Shown here: piece after piece, positions 24,575-32,955 of the stretch
Position numbering within the stretch: position 1 is the stretch's first letter
Layout: the number at the start of each line of letters is the position of its first letter
Assembly (NCBI GenBank): GCA_027044945.1
Contig: JALUBK010000012.1
Coordinates: forward strand, 1-36,833
Direction of reading: 5' to 3'
Origin: Campylobacterales bacterium
GTDB lineage: Bacteria > Campylobacterota > Campylobacteria > Campylobacterales > JALSKU01
Length of the DNA stretch: 36,833 bases
Translations under genes and position numbers: made by a program
The notes under the pieces: generated by a model
The model's input: the letters and a program-made list of their open reading frames with translations, nothing else
Told to the model about the DNA's origin: nothing
The model's database searches: none

Positions 24575-25309
24575 ATGATGCACTATATGGAATATTTTTT
24601 TATAACACTTTTTCTCTCTACATTTTTTGCGATGGGGGGAGTTGGAAGTGCTGTGGCTTTGGTTCCAATATTTGATATGTTGGGACTTAGTTTTAATTTA
24701 GCTAAGGCCATAGCCCTTTTTGTTAATACTTCAACAACTATTACGGCAAGTATTATGAACTTAAAGAGAAAAGTACTTGATGTTCGATTTGCATTTCCTT
24801 TGGTTATATCTTCAATGATTTTTTCACCATTAGGAGCATATAGTTCAAAATTTGTTAATGTTTATATAGTCAAATGGGGATTTGTAGCATTTTTGATTTT
24901 TAGTGCCAGTATGATGCTTTTTGCTAAAAAAGAAGCCAAGTTCAAATATGAAAAAAAATGGATACTTTATGTTGTTGGTAGCATAGTAGGATATATTTCA
25001 GGGCTTTTGGGAATCGGAGGAGGAGGTTTGATATTGCCTTTGATGATACTTTTAGGATACGATGCCAAAAAAATAGCAATAGCAGTTAGCTTTGTTCTTC
25101 CTTTTTCTACTTTTGCTTCTTTCTTATCATATTCTTCTTTTGTAAAAATAGATTGGATTTTACTTATAATTACTGCTATTGCAGCAATTCTTGGAGGTTA
25201 TATAGGTAATGCTATAATGCATTTTAAATTGGATGCCAAACAGATAAAAAAAATTATAGCATTTTTACTTTACATTTTAGCCTTTAAAATGATATACTCT
25301 CTTACATAA
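24575..25309 (+). CDS. TauE/SafE-family sulfite/organosulfur exporter
   Basis: This 244-residue membrane protein has about eight hydrophobic helices in two repeats. The first repeat contains FAMGGVGSAVALVPIFDMLGL and the second GLLGIGGGGLILPLMILLGYDAKKIA, the Gly-rich family signature. TauE/SafE proteins export sulfite, sulfoacetate or related compounds, or take part in thiol/sulfur balance. Following two rhodaneses by 15 nt, it may move a sulfur product of their reactions out of the cell. The substrate is inferred from context only. Confidence 0.85.
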   Translation: MMHYMEYFFITLFLSTFFAMGGVGSAVALVPIFDMLGLSFNLAKAIALFVNTSTTITASIMNLKRKVLDVRFAFPLVISSMIFSPLGAYSSKFVNVYIVKWGFVAFLIFSASMMLFAKKEAKFKYEKKWILYVVGSIVGYISGLLGIGGGGLILPLMILLGYDAKKIAIAVSFVLPFSTFASFLSYSSFVKIDWILLIITAIAAILGGYIGNAIMHFKLDAKQIKKIIAFLLYILAFKMIYSLT

Positions 25310-25318
25310 GGAGAAAAA

Positions 25319-25975
25319 ATGAGAAAATATGAAACTTATAAGTGTGAAATTTGTGGCAATGTAATAGAAGTTCAAACAGTTGGCGGAGGAGAATTGACTT
25401 GTTGTTCTCAGCCTATGGTAAAAATTACGAGTGATTTGACTTTGGTAAATCTGTTAAAAGCATTTGCAGGAGAATCTCAAGCTAGAAACAGATATGAATA
25501 TTATGCTAAAGTAGCTCAAAAAGAGGGTTACAGAGATATAGCGATGCATTTTCAAAGAGCAGCCAATAATGAAAAACAACATGCAAAATTACAATTAGCA
25601 TTGCATAATCGCTTAAAAAATAATAGTGATAAGTCTTGGGGCAACACTATAGCAAATCTAAAAGATGCAATTGCCGGTGAAAGTTATGAAAATCTTACAA
25701 TGTATCCGGAATTTGCCAAAATTGCAAAAGAAGAAGGCAACAAAGAAGCTGCAAGACTTTTTACCAATATTTGTAAGGTTGAAGTTGAACATGAAAAAAT
25801 GTATAAAGAATTATTAACTCGTTTAAGCGAAGGCCATGAATTTGCAAGTGAAGATGAGGAAGTTTGGATTTGCGAAGTTTGTGGACATGTTCACTATGGT
25901 AAAAAAGCCCCCTTAAAATGTCCAGTTTGTTCTCATCCACAAGAATATTTTTCAAGAAAAGTAGAATCAAAATAA
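25319..25975 (+). CDS. Desulforubrerythrin (peroxide reductase)
   Basis: This 218-residue protein has three iron domains. The N-terminal desulforedoxin-like domain has Cys10, Cys13, Cys29 and Cys30 (CEIC ... CC). The ferritin-like di-iron domain (about 45-170) has FAGESQARNRYEYY, EKQHAKL, AGESYENLTMYPEFA and CKVEVEHEKMY. The C-terminal rubredoxin has WICEVCGHVHYG and CPVCSHPQEYF. Desulforubrerythrin of this layout was described in Campylobacter jejuni and reduces hydrogen peroxide with electrons from NAD(P)H. It is the last gene of the pump/sulfur run, 9 nt after the exporter, suggesting a link to oxidative stress. Confidence 0.92.
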   Translation: MRKYETYKCEICGNVIEVQTVGGGELTCCSQPMVKITSDLTLVNLLKAFAGESQARNRYEYYAKVAQKEGYRDIAMHFQRAANNEKQHAKLQLALHNRLKNNSDKSWGNTIANLKDAIAGESYENLTMYPEFAKIAKEEGNKEAARLFTNICKVEVEHEKMYKELLTRLSEGHEFASEDEEVWICEVCGHVHYGKKAPLKCPVCSHPQEYFSRKVESK

Positions 25976-25980
25976 AACAA

Positions 25981-26007
25981 GGCTGGAACAATTTTCCTGT
26001 TTCAGCC
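25981..26007. terminator. Terminator between the convergent operons
   Basis: GGCTGGAACA and TGTTTCAGCC form a 10-bp stem (one G-U pair) with a 7-nt loop, between the desulforubrerythrin and galE stops. On the minus strand it is followed by a T-rich stretch, so it best serves galE. It can also form on the plus strand. Confidence 0.7.
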
Positions 26008-26035
26008 CAATATAAATCGTTCCAAGTTTAACATT

Positions 26036-27070
26036 TTATTCACAATATCCGTTAGGATTTTTACTTTGCCAATTCCAACTATCTTTGCACATTTGTTCTA
26101 TATTTTTTTCAGCTTTCCAATTTAAAAGTTGTTTTGCTAAAGTTGGATCGGCAAAGCATTTTGCTATATCTCCAGCTCTTCTTGGTGCTATTTTATAGGG
26201 TATATTTTTACCACTTGCTTTTTCGTATGCTTTTACTACTTCAAGCACACTATATCCTCTACCAGTTCCGATATTTGTTATAAGTAATCTTTTATTTTTA
26301 TATAAATATTCTATCGCTTTTACATGTGCTTTTGCTAAATCAACTACATGAATATAATCTCTTACACCAGTTCCGTCAATAGTATCATAATCATTTCCAA
26401 AAATATTTAAAAATTCTCTTTTTCCTATGGCAACTTGAGATATAAATGGCATAAGATTGTTTGGAATACCATTAGGATCTTCTCCTATCAATCCGCTTTC
26501 ATGTGCTCCTACCGGATTGAAATATCTTAATATAGCAATATTCCATGCATTATCACTTTTGTATAAATCTTTCAAAATTTCTTCTATAAAATACTTGCTT
26601 TTTCCATATGGATTTGTTGTGGCACCAGTTGGAAAGTTTTCTTTGATGGGAGTAGAAGTAGGGTCTCCATATACAGTGGCAGAGGAGCTAAAAACAATAG
26701 TTTTGCAGTTAAATTCTTTCATAATTTCCAAAAGAGATATGGTTCCACTAATATTGTTGTCAAAATATTTTAGAGGTTTTGCAACAGACTCTCCTACTGC
26801 TTTTAATCCCGCAAAATGGATGACACTGTCGATATTATATCGAGTAAAAACAGTTTTTAGAGTTTTTTTGTCCCTTATATCACCTTGTTCAAAAATAATT
26901 GGCTTTTGTATTATTTGCTCTACTTTTTTAATAGCTTTTAAATATGAATTTGATAAATTATCATATATTACAAAATCATATCCATTGTTTGATAATTCTA
27001 CCAAAGTATGGCTACCTATATATCCTGCTCCGCCTGTTACTAAGATTTTATTATCTTTTTCTAAAAACAT
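26036..27070 (-). CDS. galE: UDP-glucose 4-epimerase
   Basis: This 344-residue short-chain-dehydrogenase-type epimerase interconverts UDP-glucose and UDP-galactose (or the N-acetyl forms) using tightly bound NAD. The NAD motif TGGAGYIGS is at the N-terminus, followed by the catalytic SSSATVYG (about 127-134) and Tyr-x3-Lys in NPYGKSKYFIEE (about 152-163), and LRYFNPVGAHESGLIGEDP. The length is typical. It supplies sugar nucleotides for lipooligosaccharide or capsule. It directly abuts the small membrane-protein gene upstream and lies behind the remains of an EPS-type MarR gene, a common genetic neighbour. Confidence 0.93.
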   Translation of the reverse strand: MFLEKDNKILVTGGAGYIGSHTLVELSNNGYDFVIYDNLSNSYLKAIKKVEQIIQKPIIFEQGDIRDKKTLKTVFTRYNIDSVIHFAGLKAVGESVAKPLKYFDNNISGTISLLEIMKEFNCKTIVFSSSATVYGDPTSTPIKENFPTGATTNPYGKSKYFIEEILKDLYKSDNAWNIAILRYFNPVGAHESGLIGEDPNGIPNNLMPFISQVAIGKREFLNIFGNDYDTIDGTGVRDYIHVVDLAKAHVKAIEYLYKNKRLLITNIGTGRGYSVLEVVKAYEKASGKNIPYKIAPRRAGDIAKCFADPTLAKQLLNWKAEKNIEQMCKDSWNWQSKNPNGYCE

Positions 27071-27259
27071 TTAAAATCCTCTAGGAATCATAAACATACT
27101 AAACATTCCACCAAATACCACTCCAAATAACATAAATACAAACCAAATAATAAATAATGCTGGTATGGAAGCGAATGCTATTTTAACTATAAAAACAACT
27201 AAATTCCAAAATGAAATATCAACTCCTGTTAAAACTACTTTTGTTTCCTTTTCTTCCAT
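27071..27259 (-). CDS. Small membrane protein of unknown function
   Basis: This 62-residue protein has a short acidic/basic head (MEEKETKVV) and one long hydrophobic stretch from about 15 to 57 that could cross the membrane twice, with GVVFGGMFSMF near the end. It is unrecognised. It is kept because it sits exactly between the MarR remnant and galE, its stop touches the galE start, and its composition is that of a real membrane segment. Its start overlaps the degraded MarR frame by about 41 nt. Confidence 0.55.
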   Translation of the reverse strand: MEEKETKVVLTGVDISFWNLVVFIVKIAFASIPALFIIWFVFMLFGVVFGGMFSMFMIPRGF

Positions 27260-27508
27260 TATTAATCCCTTCTATAAACTTTTTGGTTAATTTTATTTTC
27301 TCTTTTATACCCTCATCGGTTAGTAAATACTTATACTTTGACTTATCTTTTGAGTTGGAAAATTTTTCTATTTTAATAAGATCTTTTTTACAAGAGATTT
27401 ATGATGAAATTTACTTTTTCTATTGTTATATCCTATTTTTTTAGGAATTTTTGGCTGAGATATATCTTCATTTTATGTCTTATAATACTTGTAACTTATT
27501 ATATTCAT
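27219..27508 (-). pseudogene. Decayed EPS-associated MarR-family regulator
   Basis: Read on the minus strand from ATG 27508, the frame gives MNIISYKYYKT, then a TAA (27475-27473), then NEDISQPKIPKKIG and so on. A six-A run (27384-27389 on the map) is one base short. Adding one base restores LIKIEKFSNSKDKSKYKYLL followed by TDEGIKEKIKLTKKFIEGI. This follows the winged-helix pattern of EPS-associated MarR regulators, which have ISQRELAKKLG, GLIKIENFKNSKNK and YLLTPKGIEEK. One stop and one frameshift show that the gene is broken unless the sequence has errors. It ends at TGA 27221-27219. Confidence 0.65.
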
Positions 27509-27522
27509 TTGTCAAAAATGCT

Positions 27523-27535
27523 ATCCTTTTAGGAT
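27523..27535. promoter_or_regulatory. Palindrome ATCCT-TTT-AGGAT next to a -10 box
   Basis: A 5-bp inverted repeat lies 15 bp upstream of the broken MarR gene. It overlaps a minus-strand TATAAT at 27539-27534. It could be the old operator/promoter of that gene and may still drive galE. Confidence 0.3.
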
Positions 27536-27559
27536 TATATCTAAATTAATCTTTTCAAT

Positions 27560-27820
27560 TTCTGAAATAATTCAAGGGATCACTGAAAAAAAATCGCCTT
27601 TTAAGACCGATAAAATCCACTTACATAATACAAGGAAGATTGATGATAAAATAGCATTAACCAAATCAGTTAATATTGGAGCATTAAAGAAAATCCAAAT
27701 GTAGCTATTATGATATCTATACAAATTGCTAATACAAAGAATGACATAGCAGATTTGAAAACAAAAATTATTGTTTTAAAAAGTATCTCTAAAAAACATT
27801 TAAAGCATATAGCGAAGTAA
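27560..27820 (+). pseudogene. Degenerate remnant resembling an OmpA-like C-terminal domain
   Basis: The gap between the MarR remnant and bax (27509-27788) holds no intact gene. On the plus strand one frame gives IHLHNTRKIDDKIALTKSV and GALKKI up to a TAG near 27701. After a frameshift, another frame gives KENPNVAIMISIQ, NTKNDIADLK and LKSISKKHLKHIAK to a TAA at 27818-27820. The pattern (ENPNV, hydrophobic strand, NT.ND, K-rich helix) resembles the peptidoglycan-binding end of OmpA/MotB proteins, with the GHTDN motif lost. The resemblance is moderate. The end runs into the bax 3' end. Confidence 0.35.
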
Positions 27821-28553
27821 AAATTTGTTTATTAGCTTTATTATCAGCAATATCATATTTTAAAAATTTATTTTTTTGAATAAAATTACTAATCATTTGG
27901 ATATATTTTTCTTTCAACTGGGAATAATCTCTTAAAGTTTGTGCTGCATCTAAGCCACTATATGTTTCATTTAATATTCTAGCTTGATATCTTTGAAGTC
28001 TAAAATTCCTGTATGCTCGATTTGTATTTAAATTTGCTACATATGCATTTACAGAGGCTTGTATAGAATGGAATATTTTTATCTTATATGTTTTTCCTTT
28101 TGCCCTATATTTTGGAATTAAGCCTTTTGTTTTATATGTCCATTGCCCAAAAATATTATCTGCATATTTTGCAAATCTACTTTTTCCCCATGCACTTTCT
28201 ATGGCTGCTTGAGTGAGAGCTAAGGATTCTGGAATTTTATCTATTTTTAAAAGATATTCGTTTTTATCAAAAAGATTTTTTATTTTATATTCTTTTGATA
28301 TTTTTACCAATTTTATTAAATCATCTTTTTTGATATTTTTAAAACCTGTTTTTTCCAATTTATTAAAAAATTTTATAACAAATCGTCTTTGTTCTAAAGT
28401 TTTTTTATTTGCTTTTTTTATAAGTGGTAACATTATTTGCACAAATTTTTTCTTTTGCAAAGAAACATTTTTTATTTTATAATACCAAGATGGCAGTCCT
28501 CCTGCAAAGACAAGTGATGAAAATAATAAAAATATTGTTAAAATTCTCTTCAA
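27789..28553 (-). CDS. Bax-like glucosaminidase (peptidoglycan hydrolase)
   Basis: This 254-residue exported protein begins with the signal peptide MKRILTIFLLFSSLVFAGG (cut near 18). The core SLALTQAAIESAWGKSRF, AKYADNIFGQWTYKTKG and IFHSIQASVNAYVANLNT, RAYRNFRLQR is that of the Bax/glucosaminidase superfamily, where the Glu in AAIESAWG (about 118) is the catalytic acid. It would cut peptidoglycan glycan strands during growth or remodelling. The length is typical. It lies 37 bp downstream of dapF, so it may be transcribed with coaE-dapF. Confidence 0.88.
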   Translation of the reverse strand: MKRILTIFLLFSSLVFAGGLPSWYYKIKNVSLQKKKFVQIMLPLIKKANKKTLEQRRFVIKFFNKLEKTGFKNIKKDDLIKLVKISKEYKIKNLFDKNEYLLKIDKIPESLALTQAAIESAWGKSRFAKYADNIFGQWTYKTKGLIPKYRAKGKTYKIKIFHSIQASVNAYVANLNTNRAYRNFRLQRYQARILNETYSGLDAAQTLRDYSQLKEKYIQMISNFIQKNKFLKYDIADNKANKQIFTSLYALNVF

Positions 28554-28590
28554 ATTTTAACCTCCATGTATGTAAAATGTATGTAAAATT

Positions 28591-29343
28591 TTATTTTATA
28601 TTCTTTATTATATCGAAAATCTTTAAAACTTCTCCTTTAAAATATATTTTATTATTTTTATAAGTTAATATTAATTTTTCTTTACTTTTTGGATAAACTT
28701 CTGCTTCATTTACAATCTTTTTTTCTCTGATAGCTCTAAAAAAACAAGCAGACATTCCTGTTCCACAAGCCAAAGTTTCATCCTCTACACCTCTTTCATA
28801 AGTTCTAACAAAGATTTTATCATCTTTTATTTTTGCGAAATTAACATTAGCATTATATTTATCTCTCATTTTTTTTGCAATATTTTTATCATACAAATCC
28901 AAATCACTAACAAATGTTACCAAATGAGGAACTCCTGTATCATAAAAAGACCAGTTAAAACTTTCCTCTTCAAAACTTTCATCAATTATTTTAGTTTCTG
29001 TAAGGGTCGATTCTACTATATTTTCTGTAACATTAGCTTCTATGATTCCAGCTCCTGTTAGAAATTTCATTTTATTGTTACAAAGTCCGTTATTATAGGC
29101 ATAATGAGCCACTGCTCTACTACCATTTCCACACATATTAGCCTCACTACCATCATTATTATAAAATTGCCATTTAAAATCATATTCATTATTTTTTCCA
29201 GGTAAAATAACAATAAGTCCGTCAGCCCCCACTCCAGAATGCCTATCACAAAGTTTTTTTGCCAAATTTGTTCTATCTTTTTCTATAAAAGTATGAAATA
29301 TAACAAAATCATTGCCACTTGCACTATATTTTGAAAATTGCAT
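28591..29343 (-). CDS. dapF: Diaminopimelate epimerase
   Basis: This 250-residue enzyme converts LL- to meso-diaminopimelate, the precursor of lysine and the peptidoglycan cross-linker. Catalytic cysteines lie in ANMCGNGSRAVAHYA and DETLACGTGMSACFFRA. The N-terminus MQFSKYSASGNDFVIFHTF is the standard start. The length is slightly under the usual ~270. The ATG follows the coaE stop with no gap. Its product feeds cell-wall synthesis, fitting the neighbouring bax gene. Confidence 0.94.
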   Translation of the reverse strand: MQFSKYSASGNDFVIFHTFIEKDRTNLAKKLCDRHSGVGADGLIVILPGKNNEYDFKWQFYNNDGSEANMCGNGSRAVAHYAYNNGLCNNKMKFLTGAGIIEANVTENIVESTLTETKIIDESFEEESFNWSFYDTGVPHLVTFVSDLDLYDKNIAKKMRDKYNANVNFAKIKDDKIFVRTYERGVEDETLACGTGMSACFFRAIREKKIVNEAEVYPKSKEKLILTYKNNKIYFKGEVLKIFDIIKNIK

Positions 29344-29916
29344 TTATTCTCCAATAAATTTGATTGTTTTAAAAATTTCTTTTTTTAAAAATTTTAAATC
29401 TTTAGAATTGTCTACAACAAAATCTCCTAAAATTTTTTTCTTTTCTATATCAATTTGAGACTTTATTCTTTGTTTTGCTTCCTCTTTTGAAATATTATCT
29501 CTTTTTATCAATCTTTTTAACTCTATATCTTCGGGTGCATATACAACAATAACTTTATCAGCTTTATAATTATTTGTTTCATAAAAAAGTGGAATATCTA
29601 CTAAATATCTTTTTTTTTCTTTTTTATACTGCTCTTCCAAAGATTTTATAATATCTTGAATTTTAGGATGCAATAAAGTTTCTAAAAGCTTTTTTTTTAG
29701 TGGATTTGAAAAAATTAATTTTCCTAATTCTTTTCTATCAACTCCATCATTTTTTATATATTGTTTACCAAAATTTTTTTCTATCTCTTTTATATTTTCA
29801 TTTAAAACTCTATGAGCTATTTTATCAGCATCTATTATTAAAAAACCTTTATCTTTTAAAATGTTGCAAACTGTGCTTTTGCCTGTGCAAATACCACCAG
29901 TTATAACGATACTCAT
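29344..29916 (-). CDS. coaE: Dephospho-CoA kinase
   Basis: This 190-residue kinase phosphorylates dephospho-CoA in the last step of coenzyme A synthesis. The Walker A motif GGICTGKST (about 7-15) has Cys-Thr where many have Gly-Ser. LLETLLHPKIQD, YLVDIPLFYET and VIVVYAPEDIELKRLIKRD are family segments. The length is typical. It is first in the coaE-dapF(-bax) minus-strand run and diverges from the next gene across a 65-bp gap. Confidence 0.92.
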   Translation of the reverse strand: MSIVITGGICTGKSTVCNILKDKGFLIIDADKIAHRVLNENIKEIEKNFGKQYIKNDGVDRKELGKLIFSNPLKKKLLETLLHPKIQDIIKSLEEQYKKEKKRYLVDIPLFYETNNYKADKVIVVYAPEDIELKRLIKRDNISKEEAKQRIKSQIDIEKKKILGDFVVDNSKDLKFLKKEIFKTIKFIGE

Positions 29917-29932
29917 TATTCTCCTTTTATCA

Positions 29933-29960
29933 ATATTTTATCATATAAAAGATAAAATAT
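29933..29960. promoter_or_regulatory. Inverted repeat in the coaE / small-protein divergent gap
   Basis: ATATTTTATC (29933-29942) and GATAAAATAT (29951-29960) are perfect 10-bp arms around 8 AT-only bases. The gap holds divergent starts, so the repeat may be an operator or simply symmetric overlapping -10 regions. Confidence 0.3.
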
Positions 29961-29981
29961 CAAAAAAAAGAAGGAGGAAAT

Positions 29982-30203
29982 ATGTGCTATCAAAAAATAC
30001 AGAGATTATTAACTTCTATTGTGCTTGGAATAAATTTATTATTTTTTATAATTGGTTTACAAGGTAATCAAATAATATTTAAAATCGCAATTATATTTCA
30101 AGTTTTTGTCATAATTATGTTAGTTATTTGGGCATTTACAAATTTTTGTCCTTCTATTTGGTTTTTGAAAAAAATATTTCCACCTTGTAATTGGAAGGAA
30201 TAA
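29982..30203 (+). CDS. Small two-helix membrane protein, unknown function
   Basis: This 73-residue protein has two hydrophobic helices (about 10-28 and 32-52) and a short conserved-looking tail FCPSIWFLKKIFPPC with two cysteines, plus Cys2. The C-P...P-P-C tail suggests a redox or metal role and loosely recalls DUF2892-type proteins, but I do not recognise the family for certain. A strong AAGGAGGA precedes the ATG. The stop lies 2 nt before the purM ATG, so it is likely the first gene of the purM run. Confidence 0.65.
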   Translation: MCYQKIQRLLTSIVLGINLLFFIIGLQGNQIIFKIAIIFQVFVIIMLVIWAFTNFCPSIWFLKKIFPPCNWKE

Positions 30204-30205
30204 TC

Positions 30206-31201
30206 ATGAGTAAAATTAGTTATAAAGATGCTGGTGTTGATATAGATGAAGGTGCTAGATTTGTTGAAAAGATAAAACCGTATGTCAAACAAACATTTGA
30301 TAAAAATGTTTTAGGAGGCATTGGTTCATTTGCAGGAGCTTATGAACTTCCATCTGGTTATAAAAAACCTGTTATTTTAGGAGCAACTGATGGAGTTGGC
30401 ACAAAATTAAAACTTGCCATAGAAGCTAAAAAATTTGATACTGTGGGTATAGATTTGGTTGCTATGTGTGTTAATGATCTTATTTGTAACTTTGCAACTC
30501 CTATGTTTTTTTTAGATTATTATGCAACCGCAAAATTATTGGTAGAAGAAACTGCTACTGTTGTAAAAGGTATAAGTGAGGGATGTTTACAAAGCGAATG
30601 TGCTTTAATCGGTGGAGAAACTGCCGAAATGCCGGGAATGTATAAAAAAGATGATTTTGATTTGGCAGGATTTGCAGTTGGAATTGCTGAAAAAGATGAA
30701 CTTGATAGAATCAATAAAGTAAAAGAGGGGGATATTTTAATAGCACTTCCTAGTTCTGGAATTCATTCAAACGGTTTTTCACTTGTAAGAAAATTATTTT
30801 TTGAAAAACTCAAACATAATTTTAATGACGAAATAGATGGAAAGAAATTGATAGATATTCTTTTAGAACCTACAAAAATTTATGTTAAAACTTTTAAAAA
30901 GTTAAAATATTATATAAATGCCTTGGCACATATAACAGGAGGTGGACTTATAGAAAATTTACCTAGAGCATTACCTTCTCATTTGACAGCAGTTATTCAA
31001 AAAAATGATATTAGAGTTTTACCTATTTTTAAATATATGCAAAAATATATAGATGAAACTGAAATGTTTAGAACTTTTAATATGGGTGTTGGTATGGTTT
31101 TAATCGCAAATAGAGAAAATTTGGATTATATTTTACAAAATTCTCAAGGATATGTCATAGGATATGTCAAAGCTGGAAATGAAAAAATAAAATTAGTATA
31201 A
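30206..31201 (+). CDS. purM: Phosphoribosylformylglycinamidine cyclo-ligase (AIR synthetase)
   Basis: This 331-residue ATP-dependent enzyme closes the imidazole ring in purine synthesis. The N-terminus [20 protein letters not shown] is the family signature. [27 protein letters not shown] and [19 protein letters not shown] are conserved ATP/substrate segments. I choose ATG 30206, which has GGAAGGA 7 bases upstream. A TTG 15 nt earlier would add five residues and is less likely. Length and order are normal. Confidence 0.94.
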   Translation: MSKISYKDAGVDIDEGARFVEKIKPYVKQTFDKNVLGGIGSFAGAYELPSGYKKPVILGATDGVGTKLKLAIEAKKFDTVGIDLVAMCVNDLICNFATPMFFLDYYATAKLLVEETATVVKGISEGCLQSECALIGGETAEMPGMYKKDDFDLAGFAVGIAEKDELDRINKVKEGDILIALPSSGIHSNGFSLVRKLFFEKLKHNFNDEIDGKKLIDILLEPTKIYVKTFKKLKYYINALAHITGGGLIENLPRALPSHLTAVIQKNDIRVLPIFKYMQKYIDETEMFRTFNMGVGMVLIANRENLDYILQNSQGYVIGYVKAGNEKIKLV

Positions 31202-31214
31202 AGGATATTCTATC

Positions 31215-32237
31215 ATGCAAAGAAAAAAAATATATAATCCTTCTTCACGAGAAGATGTAAATCATAGAAAAATTTTTGGTGGAAATCCAACAGGTATTTT
31301 TGAACTTAATAATATAAAATACCAATGGGCATATAATCTTTGGGATATGATGCTTAACAATACTTGGTTTCCAAAAGAAGTGGATATGACACAAGATGTA
31401 AGAGATTATAAACTTTTAACTGAACAAGAAAAAACTTCTTACGATAAAGCTCTTTCACAATTAATTTTTATGGATTCACTTCAAACAAATAATTTAATAG
31501 ATAATGTCAATCCTTTTATAACAGCTCCAGAAATAAATCTGATACTTGTTAGACAAGCTTATGAAGAAGCACTTCATTCTCAAAGTTATGCAGTCATGGT
31601 TGATAGTATTTCAAATAATACAGATGAAATATATGAAATGTGGAGAAATGATTTAGAACTTAAACATAAAAATGATTATATAGCAAGTGTTTATGAAAAA
31701 TTGGCCGATAATCCTACTGATGAACAAATAGTAAAAGCAATGTTTGCAAACCAAATTTTAGAAGGACTTTATTTTTATAGTGGATTTACTTTTTTTTATA
31801 CACTCGCTAGAAGTGGTAAAATGTTGGGTTCTGCTCAAATGATAAGATTGATTCAAAGAGATGAAGTAACTCATCTTCTTCTTTTTCAAAATATGATAAA
31901 TTCTACAAAAAAAGAAAGGCCCGAACTTTTTACAAAAAAATTAATTGATGAAGTTTATCATATGTTTGAAGAAGCAACTAAGCTTGAAATATCTTGGGGA
32001 CAATATATTACAAATGGACAAATTCTTGGACTTACAAATGATATTATAGAAGAATATATAAAATATCTTACAAATAATAGATTAAAAGCAGTAGGAATGA
32101 AACCTCTTTATGAAAATATAAAAAATCCTATAAAATGGGTTGATAGTTTCAGTAAATTCAACGAGCAAAAAACAAATTTTTTTGAAGGAAATGTTGCTAA
32201 TTATTCAAAAGGAAGTTTAACTTTTGATGATTTTTAA
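31215..32237 (+). CDS. nrdB: Class Ia ribonucleoside-diphosphate reductase, beta subunit
   Basis: This 340-residue small subunit generates the radical for deoxyribonucleotide synthesis with NrdA. Di-iron ligands are visible: Asp in [19 protein letters not shown] (Glu, His and the radical Tyr seven residues after the Glu), [14 protein letters not shown], and [12 protein letters not shown]. The C-terminal tail ends GSLTFDDF, typical for docking to the large subunit. The radical Tyr is present, so this is a normal Tyr-type R2. nrdA is not in the window. It lies 13 nt after purM. Confidence 0.94.
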   Translation: MQRKKIYNPSSREDVNHRKIFGGNPTGIFELNNIKYQWAYNLWDMMLNNTWFPKEVDMTQDVRDYKLLTEQEKTSYDKALSQLIFMDSLQTNNLIDNVNPFITAPEINLILVRQAYEEALHSQSYAVMVDSISNNTDEIYEMWRNDLELKHKNDYIASVYEKLADNPTDEQIVKAMFANQILEGLYFYSGFTFFYTLARSGKMLGSAQMIRLIQRDEVTHLLLFQNMINSTKKERPELFTKKLIDEVYHMFEEATKLEISWGQYITNGQILGLTNDIIEEYIKYLTNNRLKAVGMKPLYENIKNPIKWVDSFSKFNEQKTNFFEGNVANYSKGSLTFDDF

Positions 32238-32955
32238 AAAAGTTATTGCTTTACAATTTAAATACTATGATTTTTTATTTGAGAAAAATTTTAAAAAACT
32301 CTCTTCTTTAATAAAAAATAGTGAAGAGGAAAGCCTTATAGTTACACCTGAATTATCTCTTAGTAATTTTTGTTATAAAGATATGAAAAAGGCTGCTGAT
32401 TTTTCAAAATATATAACTAACAAACTAACAAAACTAACAAATAATAAAACTGTTTGTTTGACTATGTTAGAAGAAGAAAATGGTAAATTTTATAATAGAG
32501 CCAAATTTATACACAATGAAAAAATCATTTTTCAAAGAGATAAATATGAACTTTTCAAATTGGGCAATGAAGACAAATATTTTACAAAAGGAAAAGAAGA
32601 AGATATTAAAGTATTTGAATGTGAAGGAATAAAATATGCTATTTTAATCTGTTTTGAACTTAGATTTATAAATCTTTGGGAAAAAATAAAAGGAGCAGAT
32701 ATAGTGATTATTCCTGCACTTTGGGGAAAATCTAGAAAAAGACATCTTGAAATTATAGCAAACAGCCTATCTATAATCAATCAATGTTATGTTATTGTTT
32801 CAAATAGTGCAAATGACGATATGGGAAAAAATTCACTTATTTCTTCGCCTTTTGGAAAACTAACAAAAGATAACAGAAAACAAAGTATTAAAAGTATTAT
32901 AAATTTAAAAGAGATAAAAAAAATGAGAAAATATTTAAATATTGGAATGAAATGA
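32227..32955 (+). CDS. Carbon-nitrogen hydrolase (nitrilase superfamily)
   Basis: This 242-residue amidase-like protein has the Glu-Lys-Cys triad of the superfamily: Glu in [10 protein letters not shown], Lys in FQRDKYELF and Cys in [49 protein letters not shown] follows as usual. It hydrolyses a small amide or nitrile that cannot be named from sequence. I use the ATG at 32227 (a TTG one codon earlier is possible). It overlaps nrdB by 11 nt and its end overlaps pcm by 4 nt. Confidence 0.85.
   Translation: MIFKKVIALQFKYYDFLFEKNFKKLSSLIKNSEEESLIVTPELSLSNFCYKDMKKAADFSKYITNKLTKLTNNKTVCLTMLEEENGKFYNRAKFIHNEKIIFQRDKYELFKLGNEDKYFTKGKEEDIKVFECEGIKYAILICFELRFINLWEKIKGADIVIIPALWGKSRKRHLEIIANSLSIINQCYVIVSNSANDDMGKNSLISSPFGKLTKDNRKQSIKSIINLKEIKKMRKYLNIGMK

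Noticed and set aside
26457-27074. 205-codon plus-strand ORF opposite galE
   Set aside because: It is the complement of a clear galE with perfect motifs. Its translation has no family features and no fitting ribosome site.
29933-29960. Rho-independent terminator
   Set aside because: The inverted repeat lies in a divergent promoter gap with gene starts on both sides, so a terminator makes no sense. It was kept only as a possible operator.
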